Assembly: GCA_023388175.1 (NCBI GenBank)
Contig: JAEWGT010000013.1
Location: forward strand, 48,927-112,926
Reading direction: 5' to 3'
Origin: Pseudomonadota bacterium
GTDB lineage: Bacteria; Pseudomonadota; Alphaproteobacteria; Rhizobiales; Devosiaceae
DNA length: 64,000 bases
This document shows, one piece after another, positions 32,937 to 43,150 of this stretch. The translations under genes and the position numbers were made by a program. How positions within the stretch are numbered: the first letter of the stretch is position 1; each line of letters begins with the position of its first letter. The notes under the pieces are model-generated. The model was not told the DNA's origin. It made no database searches and saw only the letters and a program-made list of their open reading frames with translations.

Positions 32937-34268
32937 ATGATTCCGCGCTATTCCCGTCCCGAAATGGTTGCAAACTGGTCGGCCGAAAGCCGCTTTGCCA
33001 TCTGGTTCGAGATCGAGGCGCACGCCACGTCCAAGCTCGCAGAACTGGGCGTCGTGCCGAAGGAAAGCGCCGACAAGATCTGGGAAGTGATGAACGCCCG
33101 CAAGGCAGAGCTGGGCAATTACGGGTTTGACGTCGAGCGCATCGACGAGATCGAGCGCACCACCAAGCATGACGTCATCGCCTTCCTGACACACCTTTCC
33201 GAAATCGTCGGCCCAGACGCGCGTTTCGTGCATCAGGGGATGACATCGTCGGACATTCTCGACACCACGCTCTCCGTACAGCTCAAGAACGCTGCCGACC
33301 TGCTGCTCGCCGATATCGACGCCCTGCTGGCAGCGCTGAAGAAGCGTGCCCACGAGCACAAGAATACCATCACCATCGGCCGCAGCCACGGCATCCATGC
33401 CGAACCGACAACGTTTGGCGTCAAGCTGGCAGAAGCCTATGCAGAGTTCAGCCGCAACCGCGCCCGCCTCGTTGCCGCCCGTGATGAAATCGCCACCGCT
33501 GCCATTTCCGGCGCCATCGGCACCTTCGCCAATATCGACCCGTCGGTCGAAGAATATGTCGCCGAGAAGCTGGGGCTTTCCATCGAGCCCGTTTCCACCC
33601 AGGTGATCCCGCGCGACCGCCACGCCATGTTCTTTGCCACGCTGGGCGTCATTGCCAGTTCCATCGAGCGCGTCGCCGTTGAAATCCGTCATTTGCAGCG
33701 CACCGAAGTGCTCGAAGCCGAGGAATATTTCTCCCCCGGCCAGAAGGGCTCCTCAGCCATGCCGCACAAACGCAATCCGGTGCTCACGGAAAATCTCACC
33801 GGCCTTGCCCGCCTCGTGCGCGGCATGGTGACCCCGGCGCTCGAAAACGTGGCGCTCTGGCACGAACGCGACATTTCCCACTCCTCGGTCGAGCGTATGA
33901 TTGGCCCCGACGCCACCATCACACTCGATTTCGCGCTGGCCCGCCTCACCGGCGTTATCGACAAGCTGGTGGTCTATCCCGAAAACATGCGCAAGAATCT
34001 TGATCTGCTTGGCGGTCTGCACAATTCCCAGCGCATGCTGTTGGCCCTGACCCAGGCAGGCTATAGCCGCGAGGACAGCTACGCCGCCGTCCAGCGCAAT
34101 GCCATGAAGGTGTGGGAGCATCGCGGCGACCGCACCGGCCTGTTTGCCCAGAACCTCAAGAACGACCCGCAAGTGACTCTGAGCGACGAACAAATCGACG
34201 CCATGTTCGATGACGCCTATCACCTCAAGCATGTCGATACGATTTTCGCGCGAGTTTTCGGCGCATGA
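32937..34268 (+). CDS. purB: Adenylosuccinate lyase
   Basis: A 443-residue tetrameric lyase that removes fumarate from SAICAR and adenylosuccinate in purine synthesis. The superfamily signature GSSAMPHKRNP is intact, as are TSSDILDTTL and GRSHGIHAEPTTFG with the catalytic His. The short form without extra domains matches alphaproteobacterial PurB. AAGGC lies before the ATG. The following hydrolase gene overlaps by four bases (ATGA). The other pur genes start about 2 kb downstream. Confidence 0.97.
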   Translation: MIPRYSRPEMVANWSAESRFAIWFEIEAHATSKLAELGVVPKESADKIWEVMNARKAELGNYGFDVERIDEIERTTKHDVIAFLTHLSEIVGPDARFVHQGMTSSDILDTTLSVQLKNAADLLLADIDALLAALKKRAHEHKNTITIGRSHGIHAEPTTFGVKLAEAYAEFSRNRARLVAARDEIATAAISGAIGTFANIDPSVEEYVAEKLGLSIEPVSTQVIPRDRHAMFFATLGVIASSIERVAVEIRHLQRTEVLEAEEYFSPGQKGSSAMPHKRNPVLTENLTGLARLVRGMVTPALENVALWHERDISHSSVERMIGPDATITLDFALARLTGVIDKLVVYPENMRKNLDLLGGLHNSQRMLLALTQAGYSREDSYAAVQRNAMKVWEHRGDRTGLFAQNLKNDPQVTLSDEQIDAMFDDAYHLKHVDTIFARVFGA

Positions 34269-34813
34269 GAATTGCCGATGCGGATATCCTGATACTGCCG
34301 GGGCTGGGCGGCCACAAGCCGGGCCATTGGCAGATGCGCTGGGCCGAAAAGATGCGGACCGCTGCAATCGTGGAACAGGCCGACTGGTGGGAGCCCGACG
34401 CTGCTGACTGGATCGACACCATAGTCAAAGCCGCTGAGTTGACGGAACGTCCCATTGTTTTCGTGGCGCATTCAACCTCGGTTTCCGCCCTGGTCCATGC
34501 AGCACCCCGCCTGCCCGACAATATCCGCGGCGCGTTTCTTGTCGCCCCGACAGACGTGGAGCTCAGCCCTGCCGCTCCCGAAGCGATCCACGTCTTCCGG
34601 CCCATTCCGCGCGATCCCCTGCCCTTTCCTTCCATGGTCGTCGCATCCAGCAACGATCCTTACGTGACGTTGGAGCGAGCCGTCGAATTTGCCAATTGCT
34701 GGGGCTCGGACTTCCACCAGGCCGGCGAGGCCGGGCATATCAACGTTGAATCAGGTCATGGCCCCTGGCCGGAAGGCCTGCTGATGTTCACCCGTCTGAT
34801 GCAGCGGCTGTGA
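34265..34813 (+). CDS. RBBP9/YdeN family serine hydrolase
   Basis: A 182-residue alpha/beta hydrolase of the small RBBP9/YdeN family. S70 in VAHSTS is the nucleophile (the usual glycine-x-serine-x-glycine elbow is modified, as is normal for this family), D131 in SSNDPY the acid and H158 in GEAGHINVESG the base. Human RBBP9 has serine-hydrolase activity; bacterial substrates are unknown. Coupled to purB before it and the GNAT after it by four-base overlaps, so it is likely co-regulated with purine synthesis without known metabolic link. Confidence 0.9.
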   Translation: MRIADADILILPGLGGHKPGHWQMRWAEKMRTAAIVEQADWWEPDAADWIDTIVKAAELTERPIVFVAHSTSVSALVHAAPRLPDNIRGAFLVAPTDVELSPAAPEAIHVFRPIPRDPLPFPSMVVASSNDPYVTLERAVEFANCWGSDFHQAGEAGHINVESGHGPWPEGLLMFTRLMQRL

Positions 34814-35229
34814 CGGCTGAATACGACATCGTGCCGGGCACGCCGGCCACCGCCGATTATCTGCGGCTGCGCGTCGCGTCCGGCCTCAGCCCCAAGACGG
34901 TGGAGCAGGCCGAAGCCGGCTTGCCCAATACCTGGTTCGGCCTGACCGTTCGCCACAAGGGCAATATTGTCGGTATGGGCCGCATCATCGGCGATGGCGG
35001 CACCGCCTTTCAGATCGTGGATATCGCGCTCGAGCCCCAATATCATGGCAAAGGTGTTGGCAAGGCAATCATGGCCGCGCTTATGGATCACCTCAATACG
35101 AACGCTCCACAGGGCGCCTATGTCAGCCTCATCGCCGATGGGGATGCAAAACACCTCTATGCGCAATACGGTTTCGAGCCGGTCATGCCGCATTCCATCG
35201 GCATGGCGATGCGCGTGCCCAAGCGCTGA
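34810..35229 (+). CDS. GNAT family N-acetyltransferase
   Basis: A 139-residue acetyltransferase. Acetyl-CoA loop PQYHGKGVGKAIMAAL at about 77-92, preceded by the FQIVDIALEP strand; LYAQYGFEPV is motif B. A GTG start overlaps the previous stop (GTGA). It is the third gene in a tightly coupled purB group. The pattern resembles GNATs of the type that act on small amines, but no substrate can be assigned. A short hairpin begins at its stop codon. Confidence 0.88.
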   Translation: MTAEYDIVPGTPATADYLRLRVASGLSPKTVEQAEAGLPNTWFGLTVRHKGNIVGMGRIIGDGGTAFQIVDIALEPQYHGKGVGKAIMAALMDHLNTNAPQGAYVSLIADGDAKHLYAQYGFEPVMPHSIGMAMRVPKR

Positions 35230-35247
35230 TCTGGACCTGTTCCAGAT
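35229..35247 (+). terminator. Possible weak terminator or 3' hairpin after the purB group
   Basis: Perfect 7-base arms ATCTGGA and TCCAGAT with a CCTGT loop directly at the GNAT stop codon. There is no T run after it, so termination is uncertain; it may protect the 3' end. Confidence 0.3.
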
Positions 35248-35468
35248 TGCCGGAGATTTGCCGGAATTTCGCCGCAGACGCCCGGAATTTGGGCATTTTC
35301 GCCACCGCCAGAATTAAATCTTCTTAACTTGAGAAGGGCACTGACCGGGCCTAAACCTGTCCGCGCTGGTTTGAGGCCGCCGGCGGGAACCAAGCAGCCC
35401 GCGACGCGACGGCCCCGGAAAACCCGCCTATGGGCCAAACAGGCCCGCGCTGTCTCATGGAGACTATC

Positions 35469-35762
35469 ATGCGCAAATATATTGCTCCCGCCTTCCTAGC
35501 CCTCCTCGTCATCGCCCCGATGAGCACCGCCTTTGCCGCCTCGGCAACGCCGGCTGCCGCCAGCGCGACAGCCGAACAGACCGTGACTGGAGTGGTGAAA
35601 TTCTTCAACACGGGCGCCCGCTCGCTCGAACTGGAAGACGGCAACTGGTTCTACCTGCCGCTGGACTACAAGGCGCCCGACATCAAGGTCGGCGAGAAGG
35701 TCACCGTACACTGGAAGCAAAACGGCTCTGCCCATGACGTCATGAGCATTGAGGCCAGTTAA
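35469..35762 (+). CDS. DUF1344 periplasmic protein
   Basis: A 97-residue exported protein: signal peptide (MRKYIAPAFLALLVIAP..., cleavage near AFAA) and a small beta domain with GVVKFFNTGARSLELEDGNW and KVGEKVTVHWKQN, the DUF1344 signature. Family function is unknown. The ATG at 35469 follows GGAG at the right distance; ATG codons upstream overlap that element. A strong convergent terminator follows. It is an isolated single gene. Confidence 0.88.
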   Translation: MRKYIAPAFLALLVIAPMSTAFAASATPAAASATAEQTVTGVVKFFNTGARSLELEDGNWFYLPLDYKAPDIKVGEKVTVHWKQNGSAHDVMSIEAS

Positions 35763-35775
35763 CCTTCGGCCAAAC

Positions 35776-35806
35776 GAAAAGGGAGCCGGCCAGGCCGACT
35801 CCCTTA
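35776..35806 (-). terminator. Convergent terminator between DUF1344 and DUF1476 genes
   Basis: Arms AAGGGAGCCGGCC and GGCCGACTCCCTT, one mismatch (G-U possible), with a tiny central loop. On the minus strand it is followed by TTTTCGTTT, so it best serves DUF1476; on the plus strand the tail is weaker. Confidence 0.7.
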
Positions 35807-35828
35807 AATCTGTACGTGAAAGCTGCAA

Positions 35829-36152
35829 TCAGCCTTCGGCAGCGACCTGTTCGTTGGCAAGTGCCACAAGCTGATCCATCTTGGCGCGGATAGCCGCATC
35901 GTCAATGGCCACACCCTTGACCTTGAGATCGCCCGAGACCTTCTCGAACACATCGCTGTCGCCCGGCTTAGCGAAGTCGGCGGCCACGACTTCGGCGGCA
36001 TAGGCATTGGCTTCATCGCCGGAGAGGCCCAGCAGTTCGGCAACCCAAAGGCCCAGCAGCTTGTTGCGGCGAGCTTCGGCCTTGAACTTCTTTTCGGCGT
36101 CGAAAGCGAACTTGGCTTCCTGGCCCTTCTGCCGATCTTCAAACTGGCTCAT
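35829..36152 (-). CDS. DUF1476 protein (F1-ATPase zeta-type inhibitor)
   Basis: A 107-residue helical protein of the alphaproteobacterial zeta family. In Paracoccus denitrificans this subunit blocks ATP hydrolysis by the F1-ATPase through its N-terminal region. Visible family traits: [14 protein letters not shown] at the start, [23 protein letters not shown], and a helical bundle afterwards. The ATG at 36152 is chosen; another four codons upstream is possible. It is divergent from purC. Confidence 0.9.
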   Translation of the reverse strand: MSQFEDRQKGQEAKFAFDAEKKFKAEARRNKLLGLWVAELLGLSGDEANAYAAEVVAADFAKPGDSDVFEKVSGDLKVKGVAIDDAAIRAKMDQLVALANEQVAAEG

Positions 36153-36359
36153 GGTCTCTCCCAATTGGCTCCAGAGTGCCGGATAACCGGCTTCGCCTCA
36201 GGACATAGGCGCTTCGCCCCGGCAAATCAACATTTCGCCCGGCATCTGCGACGCCATGCCATCCTGCCGCAGAAGACAGGAAAGCCCTTGCTTTTTGGCT
36301 CCATTCTGGCGCATGAAGCGGCCAATCCTCCTCACCTCTCAAAGGCAGCGGATTCGCTC

Positions 36360-37124
36360 ATGAACCGTCGACGTAAAATCTATGAGGGCAAGGCCAAGAT
36401 CCTGTTCGAGGGTCCCGAGCCGGGCACTTTGGTTCAATACTTCAAGGACGATGCCACCGCCGGCAACGGCGCCCGTCATGAAGTGATCGACGGCAAGGGC
36501 GTACTCAACAACCGCATTTCCGAGTTCGTCTTTTCCAAGCTCAATGATCTGGGCATTCCGACCCACTTCCTGCGCCGCATCAACATGCGCGAGCAGTTGA
36601 TCAAGGAAGTCGAGATCATCCCGCTCGAAATCATCGTGCGCAATTATGCCGCCGGTTCGCTGGCCAAGCGCCTCGGGCTTGAGCCGGGTACCCGCCTGCC
36701 CCGTTCGATCATCGAATTCTGCTACAAGGACGATGCGCTCGGCGACCCGATGGTGTCCGAAGAGCACATTACGGCCTTTGGCTGGGCCAATCCCGCCGAA
36801 CTCGATGACATCATGAGCCTGGCGGTTCGCATCAACGATTTCCTGACCGGCCTGTTCATGGGCGTCGGCATCCAGCTTGTCGATTTCAAGATCGAAGTCG
36901 GCCGTCTCTACGAGGGCGACCTGATGCGCATCGTGCTGGCCGACGAGATCAGCCCGGACAATTGCCGCCTCTGGGACATCAAGACCCGCAACAAGATGGA
37001 CAAGGATCGCTTCCGCGAAAATCTTGGCGGCCTGATTGAGAATTATCGTGAAGTGGCCCAGCGCCTCGGCATCCTGGTGGAAAACGACAACGCGCTGACC
37101 ACCGGTCCGCGTCTCGTCCAGTAA
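36360..37124 (+). CDS. purC: Phosphoribosylaminoimidazole-succinocarboxamide synthase
   Basis: A 254-residue enzyme that couples aspartate to CAIR using [43 protein letters not shown] (ATP and substrate binding) and [13 protein letters not shown] are intact. The start [13 protein letters not shown] matches the family; the frame is open for a further 65 codons upstream but without support, and the purine-rich element is distant. purS follows 17 bases later. Confidence 0.97.
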   Translation: MNRRRKIYEGKAKILFEGPEPGTLVQYFKDDATAGNGARHEVIDGKGVLNNRISEFVFSKLNDLGIPTHFLRRINMREQLIKEVEIIPLEIIVRNYAAGSLAKRLGLEPGTRLPRSIIEFCYKDDALGDPMVSEEHITAFGWANPAELDDIMSLAVRINDFLTGLFMGVGIQLVDFKIEVGRLYEGDLMRIVLADEISPDNCRLWDIKTRNKMDKDRFRENLGGLIENYREVAQRLGILVENDNALTTGPRLVQ

Positions 37125-37141
37125 TTTCGGGAACTGATCTG

Positions 37142-37384
37142 ATGAAAGCGCGCGTCACAGTCACGCTCAAGAACGGCGTTCTCGATCCGCAGGGTCAGGC
37201 CATTGAAGGCTCCCTGGCCGGCCTGGGTTTCGCCGGCGTAAGCTCTGTCCGTCAGGGCAAGGTATTTGATCTCGAAGTCGAAGGAACCGACGTGGAAGCC
37301 GCGCGTTCCCAGATCAAAGCGATGTGCGAAAAGCTCCTCGCCAATACGGTGATCGAAAACTTCGCTATCGAAATTTCAAATTAA
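37142..37384 (+). CDS. purS: Phosphoribosylformylglycinamidine synthase subunit PurS
   Basis: An 80-residue subunit that links PurQ glutaminase with PurL synthetase in the small-subunit FGAM synthase. KARVTVTLKNGVLDPQGQAI and VRQGKVFDLEVEG are typical. The next pur gene, purQ, lies 1.4 kb downstream because an acyltransferase gene intervenes. Confidence 0.95.
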   Translation: MKARVTVTLKNGVLDPQGQAIEGSLAGLGFAGVSSVRQGKVFDLEVEGTDVEAARSQIKAMCEKLLANTVIENFAIEISN

Positions 37385-37438
37385 CGCCTTTACGGCAAAC
37401 TACGAATTCGCGCCCAGTTGGCGCAGGACCATATAGCC

Positions 37439-37525
37439 ATGCGTAAAACCCAGATTGCTCTCTCCGTAATGTTTGTCGCCTCGCTTGGCCTGCTGTTCGC
37501 AGCCTATGCGTCCGTGCCGGTCTGA
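37439..37525 (+). CDS. Candidate 28-residue small membrane peptide
   Basis: ATG at 37439 with AGGA 10 bases upstream encodes a 28-residue peptide: Met-Arg-Lys-Thr-Gln, then a continuous hydrophobic helix (IALSVMFVASLGLLFAAYA) and a Ser-Val-Pro-Val end. Basic N-terminus plus a single span is the usual form of small membrane proteins. It lies between purS and the acyltransferase gene. Chance occurrence cannot be excluded and no family is recognised. Confidence 0.35.
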   Translation: MRKTQIALSVMFVASLGLLFAAYASVPV

Positions 37526-37640
37526 GGCTGGCTTTAGCCAAATCCTTACCAAACCCAAGGTTTTGCAAGGTTCTGCTGCAGGTTTAATCCTGCGGTGACA
37601 CCAGCCCATCTATGGTCCGCCAGTCTTTGGAGGAACATAG

Positions 37641-38708
37641 ATGGAAAACAATAGGGCGCGGCTCGCGTGGGTGGACATGGCCAAAGGCCTTTCCATCTTT
37701 CTCGTCGTCATCATGTATTGCGCCTCCAGCGTGGGCGAGGACACCGGCCAGACCGGCTTCCTGCACTGGACCATTGCCTTCGCCATGCCCTTCCGCATGC
37801 CGGAGTTCTTCCTCCTGTCGGGCCTGTTCCTGAGCAATGTCATCGCCCGTCCTTGGCGGGCCTATACCGACCGCCGCGTCATCCACTATTTCTATTTTTA
37901 CGCGCTCTGGGCGGTCATCCATATCGTCTTCAAGGAAGCCCTGGTCGGCCGCGACCCGATCGGTGCGGCGGGATCGCTCGCCTGGGCCATTGTCTCGCCC
38001 TATGGCGTCCTGTGGTTCATCTATATGCTTGGCGTTATGGGGCTGGCCTGCAAGCTGCTCTACCAGCTCAAGGTGCCGCATTGGGTCACGCTGACCGCCG
38101 CCGCCGTCCTGCAAATGCTGGCTGTTCACACCGGCAGCTACCTCGTCGACCAGTTCGCCGCCTATTTCGTCTACTTCTATGCCGGCTATGCCTTCGCCCC
38201 GCAGATTTTCCGGCTTGCCGATTGGGCCGCGGATAACGGCACTGCGGCTCTTGGCCTGCTCGCCGTCTGGGCTGCAATCAACGCTGTCATGGTCTTTTCG
38301 CCCGGCTTCCGCATGGATCCGGTTCACATCGAAATGGGTTGGGGCGCCCTGCCCGGACTGCATCTGCTCCTTGCGCTGGCCGGCTCGCTTGCAATCGTGG
38401 TCAGCGCCGCCCTTCTCGTTAGACTGCCGTGGATGACATGGCTGCGCTGGCTCGGCTCCAAGTCCCTCATTATCTATGTCGCCTTCGTGCTGCCCATGGG
38501 CATTGCCCGCATCGCTTTGCTGCGTTTGGGGATCGAAGAGCCCAATCTTGTCAGCCTCATCACCATGGTCGTGGCCATAACTGCGCCGCTCGTCCTGTGG
38601 TGGATTGTCCAGAAGATCGGTTTTGGCAAATTCCTGTTCGAGCGTCCCTCCTGGGGCCACCTGCCCGGAACGGGGCGGTCACGCACAATGGCCGTTCCTG
38701 CGGAGTAA
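37641..38708 (+). CDS. Acyltransferase family 3 membrane protein
   Basis: A 355-residue protein with about ten membrane helices. The Acyl_transf_3 opening is present: [34 protein letters not shown] is the following motif. Such enzymes acylate sugars or other extracytoplasmic groups; unlike many relatives the usual His in helix 1 is not obvious (VVIMYCASS), so activity is less certain. A good GGAGG lies before the ATG. It sits between purS and purQ, apparently an insertion into the pur operon. Confidence 0.88.
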   Translation: MENNRARLAWVDMAKGLSIFLVVIMYCASSVGEDTGQTGFLHWTIAFAMPFRMPEFFLLSGLFLSNVIARPWRAYTDRRVIHYFYFYALWAVIHIVFKEALVGRDPIGAAGSLAWAIVSPYGVLWFIYMLGVMGLACKLLYQLKVPHWVTLTAAAVLQMLAVHTGSYLVDQFAAYFVYFYAGYAFAPQIFRLADWAADNGTAALGLLAVWAAINAVMVFSPGFRMDPVHIEMGWGALPGLHLLLALAGSLAIVVSAALLVRLPWMTWLRWLGSKSLIIYVAFVLPMGIARIALLRLGIEEPNLVSLITMVVAITAPLVLWWIVQKIGFGKFLFERPSWGHLPGTGRSRTMAVPAE

Positions 38709-38815
38709 CAGCGCAGCGGAGACTTTTCCGCCGGATACCGCACCAGACCCTTGCCTTTTCCATCAAGACTCACCACAAGGGCCTCGCACACCCCTCAGTG
38801 ACAAAGGATGGAGCG

Positions 38816-39484
38816 ATGAAGGCCGCCGTCATCGTGTTTCCGGGACTCAATCGCGACCGCGACATGATCGCGGCGTTGACGAAGATCGGGGGCGCCAAGC
38901 CCGAAATCGTCTGGCATCAGGACGCCGACATTCCCGACGTTGACCTGATCGTCATTCCGGGTGGCTTCTCCTATGGCGACTACCTGCGCTGCGGCGCCAT
39001 TGCCGCCCGCTCGCCCATCATGGACAAGGTCCGCGAACGCGCCGCCAGCGGCGTCAAGGTGCTGGGCGTCTGCAATGGCTTCCAGATCCTGATCGAGGCC
39101 GGCCTCCTCCCCGGCGCATTGATGCGCAATACCTCGCTCAAATTCGTCTGCCGCGAAGTCAAGCTCGAAGTCGTCAATGCCGACACCGACTTCACGCGCG
39201 GCTACACCAGGGGCCAGATCATCCGTTGCCCTGTCGCCCACCATGACGGCAATTTCTTTGCCGATGCCGAGACGCTGGCACGGATCGAGGGCAATGGTCA
39301 GGTCGCCTTCCGCTATGCCGAAGGCACCAATCCCAATGGCTCGCTGAATGACATTGCCGGCATTTTCAATGATCAGAAAAACGTGCTCGGCCTCATGCCG
39401 CACCCGGAAAACCTGATCGAAGCCGCCCATGGGGGCGATGACGGCCGCGCCCTCTTTGCTGCCGCGCTCAGGCAGGTGGCATAG
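38816..39484 (+). CDS. purQ: Phosphoribosylformylglycinamidine synthase glutaminase subunit PurQ
   Basis: A 222-residue class I glutamine amidotransferase that supplies ammonia to PurL. The nucleophile is C86 (LGVCNGFQI); H196 and E198 (MPHPE) complete the triad. [16 protein letters not shown] is the glycine-rich loop. The ATG at 38816 ([10 protein letters not shown]) has AAAGGA nine bases upstream; the frame runs open for over 100 codons upstream into the acyltransferase gene but is not coding there. Confidence 0.96.
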   Translation: MKAAVIVFPGLNRDRDMIAALTKIGGAKPEIVWHQDADIPDVDLIVIPGGFSYGDYLRCGAIAARSPIMDKVRERAASGVKVLGVCNGFQILIEAGLLPGALMRNTSLKFVCREVKLEVVNADTDFTRGYTRGQIIRCPVAHHDGNFFADAETLARIEGNGQVAFRYAEGTNPNGSLNDIAGIFNDQKNVLGLMPHPENLIEAAHGGDDGRALFAAALRQVA

Positions 39485-39490
39485 CGCTTC

Positions 39491-40129
39491 ATGCTGAACC
39501 GCGCGCTGACATGGGCGGGTTTGCTGCTGGGGCTGGCCGGACTGGTGCTGCAATTCACCATCTCCATTCAGTCTCTGCTCGCGGCGGGCCGCGACCTGCC
39601 CGGCGCGCTCGGGCACTTCTTTTCCTACTACACAATCCTCAACAACATTGCCTTGGTGCTGGTCTATTTGTCCGCAGTGACCTCTGCGCGCTGGCTATCG
39701 CTGTTCCGCATGCCGCTGACACGCGGCATCATGGCCGCCAACATCGCGCTGGTCGGGCTCTACGTCTTCTTCGTGCTGCGCTTCCTGCAATCGCTGGAAG
39801 GGGCATTTCTCGTGGCTGACACCGTGCTCCACTACATTGCGCCAATCGTCTATGTGCTGTGGTGGACCATCACCCAGCGTCATGGATTTCTGCGCTGGGC
39901 CCATCTGCCGATGATGCTGGTGCCGACACTGCTCTACTTCGTCTATGCAATGGCGCGTGGTCTCTGGGTGCAGGAATACCCCTACCCGATCCTCAACGCC
40001 GTCGAGCTCGGCTATGGCCAGGTCGGCATCAACGCCATTTACATGACTGTCTTTCTTGCCGTGCTGGCGCTGCTCGTCATCGCCGCTGACATGCTCCTTG
40101 CCCGAACCTCCCGGACATCTTCTCAATGA
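39491..40129 (+). CDS. Pr6Pr family membrane protein
   Basis: A 212-residue protein with six to seven helices, matching the bacterial Pr6Pr family (FAR-17a/AIG1-like topology). The pattern [18 protein letters not shown] and a later [16 protein letters not shown] with HGFLRW are family hallmarks; several conserved His could suggest catalysis. It lies between purQ (six bases away) and purL (four-base overlap), so it is translationally coupled to purine genes despite no known link. Function is unknown. Confidence 0.8.
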   Translation: MLNRALTWAGLLLGLAGLVLQFTISIQSLLAAGRDLPGALGHFFSYYTILNNIALVLVYLSAVTSARWLSLFRMPLTRGIMAANIALVGLYVFFVLRFLQSLEGAFLVADTVLHYIAPIVYVLWWTITQRHGFLRWAHLPMMLVPTLLYFVYAMARGLWVQEYPYPILNAVELGYGQVGINAIYMTVFLAVLALLVIAADMLLARTSRTSSQ

Positions 40130-42351
40130 CCCTGCGCAACGACCCCGCCATCACGCCCGAACTGGTCGCCAATCACGGCCTCAAGACCGATGAATATCAG
40201 AAGATCCTCGACCTGATCGGACGCGAGCCGACCTATACCGAGCTGGGCATCTTCTCGGCGATGTGGAACGAGCACTGCTCGTACAAGAGCTCGAAGAAGT
40301 GGCTGCGCACACTGCCCACCAAGGGGCCGCGCGTCATTCAGGGTCCGGGCGAAAATGCCGGCGTCGTCGATATCGGCGACGGTCAGGCCGTGGTCTTCAA
40401 GATGGAGTCGCATAACCACCCGAGCTTCATCGAACCCTATCAGGGCGCCGCGACCGGGGTTGGTGGCATTCTGCGCGACGTCTTCACCATGGGTGCCCGC
40501 CCCGTCGCCGCCATGAACGCCCTGCGCTTTGGCGCCCCCGACCATGAGAAGACCCGCCACCTCGTCCACGGCGTCGTCGCCGGCGTCGGCGGCTACGGCA
40601 ATTCTTTTGGCGTGCCGACGGTGGGCGGCGAAGTCGAATTTGACGCGCGCTACAACGGCAACAATCTGGTCAACGCCTTTGCGGCGGGCCTCGCCGACAC
40701 CGACAAGATTTTCTATTCCAAGGCCGAAGGCGTCGGTCTGCCGGTTGTCTATCTCGGCGCCAAGACCGGCCGCGACGGCGTTGGTGGCGCGACCATGGCC
40801 TCGGCCGAGTTTGGCGACGACATCGAAGAAAAGCGTCCCACCGTTCAGGTCGGCGACCCCTTCACCGAAAAACGCCTGCTGGAAGCCTGCCTTGAACTCA
40901 TGGCCACCGGTGCGGTTATCGCCATTCAGGACATGGGCGCAGCTGGCCTCACCTGCTCCGCCGTCGAAATGGGCGCCAAGGGCGACCTCGGCATCGAGCT
41001 CGATCTCGACAAGGTGCCGGTGCGTGAAGATCACATGACCGCCTATGAGATGATGCTGTCCGAGAGCCAGGAACGCATGCTCATGGTTCTCCACCCTGAA
41101 AAGGAACCGGAGGCCCGCAAGGTCTTCGAAAAGTGGGAACTCGATTTCGCCACCGTCGGCAAGACCACCGACGACCTGCGCTTCCGCGTATTCTGGCAGG
41201 GCGAGGAAGTCGCCAACCTGCCGATCAAGGAACTGGGCGACGAGGCCCCTGAATATGATCGTCCCTGGACCGAGCCGAAAATCCCGGCGCCGCTGGACAA
41301 GTCGGACGTGCCGCAGATGGACGTGTCGGAGGCGCTGCTCGCCCTGATCGGCGGACATCACTGCTCGTCCCGCCGTTGGGTCTATGAGCAATACGACACG
41401 CTCATTCAGGGCAATTCCATGCAGCGCCCGGGCGGTGATGCCGGCGTAATCCGTGTGGAGGGTGCCGAGCATAAGGGCCTGGCTTTCACCTCCGACGTCA
41501 ATCCGCGCTATTGCGAAGCCAATCCCTTCGAGGGCGGCAAGCAGGCCGTTGCCGAAGCATGGCGTAACCTTACCGCAACAGGCGCCGAGCCGCTCGCCGC
41601 CACCGACAATCTCAATTTCGGCAATCCCGAGCGACCGGAAATCATGGGCCAGTTGGTGAAAGCCATCGAAGGCATCGGCGAAGCCTGCCGCGCGCTGGAC
41701 TTCCCCATCGTCTCAGGCAATGTCAGCCTTTATAACGAAACCAATGGCCGCGGCATCCTGCCGACGCCCACTATTGGCGGCGTCGGCCTCCTCCCCGAAT
41801 GGGAAAAGAGCGTCGGCATCGGCTTCGTTGCCGAGAACCAGCCGATCCTATTGATCGGCGGCCCTGCAGAGCGCGGCAGCCATCTTGGTCAGTCGATCTA
41901 TCTGCGCGACCTATTCGACCGCCGCGACGGCGATGCGCCCCATGTCGATCTCGCCGCCGAAAAGAAGACCGGCGATTTCGTGCGCAAGCTGATCCGCTCG
42001 GGCGTCGTCACGGCCTGCCACGACCTCTCCGATGGCGGCCTCGGCGTCGCTCTTGCTGAGATGGCCATTGCTGGCGGAATCGGTGCGACAGTAACCGACG
42101 TCGACGGCAATGATCCGATCCTCACCTTCTTCGGCGAAGATCAGGGGCGCTATCTTGTCACGCTCAATCTCGACCCGCAGGGCGACGAGATCGTCGCACT
42201 GTGGGATGAGGCCAGGGCGCTCGGAATTTTTGCGTCCTGGATCGGCTCAACGGGCAACAATGTGCTAACGCTTGGCGCTGCAACGCCGGTTCCGGTCGCA
42301 ACCTTGGCGACAGCGCATGAAAACTGGTTCCCCAACTATATGAATGGCTGA
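40126..42351 (+). CDS. purL: Phosphoribosylformylglycinamidine synthase subunit PurL
   Basis: A 741-residue synthetase that converts FGAR to FGAM with ammonia from PurQ and ATP. Two AIR-synthase repeats form the core; [20 protein letters not shown] and [21 protein letters not shown] are ATP/substrate loops, and the later [11 protein letters not shown] and [16 protein letters not shown] are repeat-two motifs. Length matches the short PurL of the PurSQL type. It overlaps the Pr6Pr gene by four bases. Confidence 0.97.
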   Translation: MTLRNDPAITPELVANHGLKTDEYQKILDLIGREPTYTELGIFSAMWNEHCSYKSSKKWLRTLPTKGPRVIQGPGENAGVVDIGDGQAVVFKMESHNHPSFIEPYQGAATGVGGILRDVFTMGARPVAAMNALRFGAPDHEKTRHLVHGVVAGVGGYGNSFGVPTVGGEVEFDARYNGNNLVNAFAAGLADTDKIFYSKAEGVGLPVVYLGAKTGRDGVGGATMASAEFGDDIEEKRPTVQVGDPFTEKRLLEACLELMATGAVIAIQDMGAAGLTCSAVEMGAKGDLGIELDLDKVPVREDHMTAYEMMLSESQERMLMVLHPEKEPEARKVFEKWELDFATVGKTTDDLRFRVFWQGEEVANLPIKELGDEAPEYDRPWTEPKIPAPLDKSDVPQMDVSEALLALIGGHHCSSRRWVYEQYDTLIQGNSMQRPGGDAGVIRVEGAEHKGLAFTSDVNPRYCEANPFEGGKQAVAEAWRNLTATGAEPLAATDNLNFGNPERPEIMGQLVKAIEGIGEACRALDFPIVSGNVSLYNETNGRGILPTPTIGGVGLLPEWEKSVGIGFVAENQPILLIGGPAERGSHLGQSIYLRDLFDRRDGDAPHVDLAAEKKTGDFVRKLIRSGVVTACHDLSDGGLGVALAEMAIAGGIGATVTDVDGNDPILTFFGEDQGRYLVTLNLDPQGDEIVALWDEARALGIFASWIGSTGNNVLTLGAATPVPVATLATAHENWFPNYMNG

Positions 42352-42435
42352 TCTGGCTTTTGCCGACTACCGCCTTATGTTCGCCTTGCTTTGGAGCGCA
42401 TTGCTTCGGACAGGCGGAGTGGCAAGGAGCTGGAA

Positions 42436-43035
42436 ATGAAGCAGTTTAGGACGCTGGCATTTGTCGTGAGCGCCGCCATGGCCCTGACGCCCCTTGGTGC
42501 GGCGGCGCAAAGCGTCAACATCACGCGCTCGGTGCTGATGGATTTGCCCTATACGCTCATCTATCCTGCCGAGATGGTCGCCAGCGGCGGCATGGACGGT
42601 CCGCTGACCATCAATCACGCCGATGCGCCACTGCAATGTGATCTGAGCGTCGTTCCGGTCGACGACACCGAATGGTCGGCACAGGCGGCGCTGTCAGAAA
42701 TCGATGATGCGGAAATCGCAGCGTCTTGGTCCGGCCCTCTGCCTGGATTTTCAGTGTCAGACAAGGGTTTGGCGGAATATCAGGACACCACGGCTCTGCG
42801 GTACGAGGGCACAAGCACAGATTCGGCCATGGGCATTCCGTTGACCCTCGTGCATACCGAGGCAGTGGCATCGGGCCGAGGCTATGTGCTGGACTGCATC
42901 TACGCCGCCGATCAGGCAGAACAGGCGCGACCGCTGGTGGACTTCATCATCGCCAATTTCTCGACCCGCTCGGATGCCGATTGCTGCGTGGGCGCAACCA
43001 TTGCACCCGAGCCGGAGCAGCCTCCGGCCCAATAA
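42436..43035 (+). CDS. Secreted protein of unknown function
   Basis: A 199-residue protein with a signal peptide (MKQFRTLAFVVSAAMALTPLGAAA, cleavage at about residue 25) and a globular periplasmic domain. Three or four cysteines (LQCDL, LDCIY, DCCVG) may form disulphides. The C-terminus is proline- and glutamate-rich. AAGGAG lies before the ATG. It lies between purL and bolA on the same strand. No domain recognised. Confidence 0.72.
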   Translation: MKQFRTLAFVVSAAMALTPLGAAAQSVNITRSVLMDLPYTLIYPAEMVASGGMDGPLTINHADAPLQCDLSVVPVDDTEWSAQAALSEIDDAEIAASWSGPLPGFSVSDKGLAEYQDTTALRYEGTSTDSAMGIPLTLVHTEAVASGRGYVLDCIYAADQAEQARPLVDFIIANFSTRSDADCCVGATIAPEPEQPPAQ

Positions 43036-43150
43036 GGCACTGGAGCGAAGTCTGCATTCGTCCGCGCCGCGGTTGAAGCGGCCCAACCCGCATGCCATAT
43101 CAGAGACAGACCGGGATTCTTCGGCCCATAAACAGATCGGGAGACAGCAC

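Noticed and set aside
35314..35327. TTAA-N6-TTAA before the DUF1344 gene
   Set aside because: Spacing is six, not seven, so it does not match the CtrA box.
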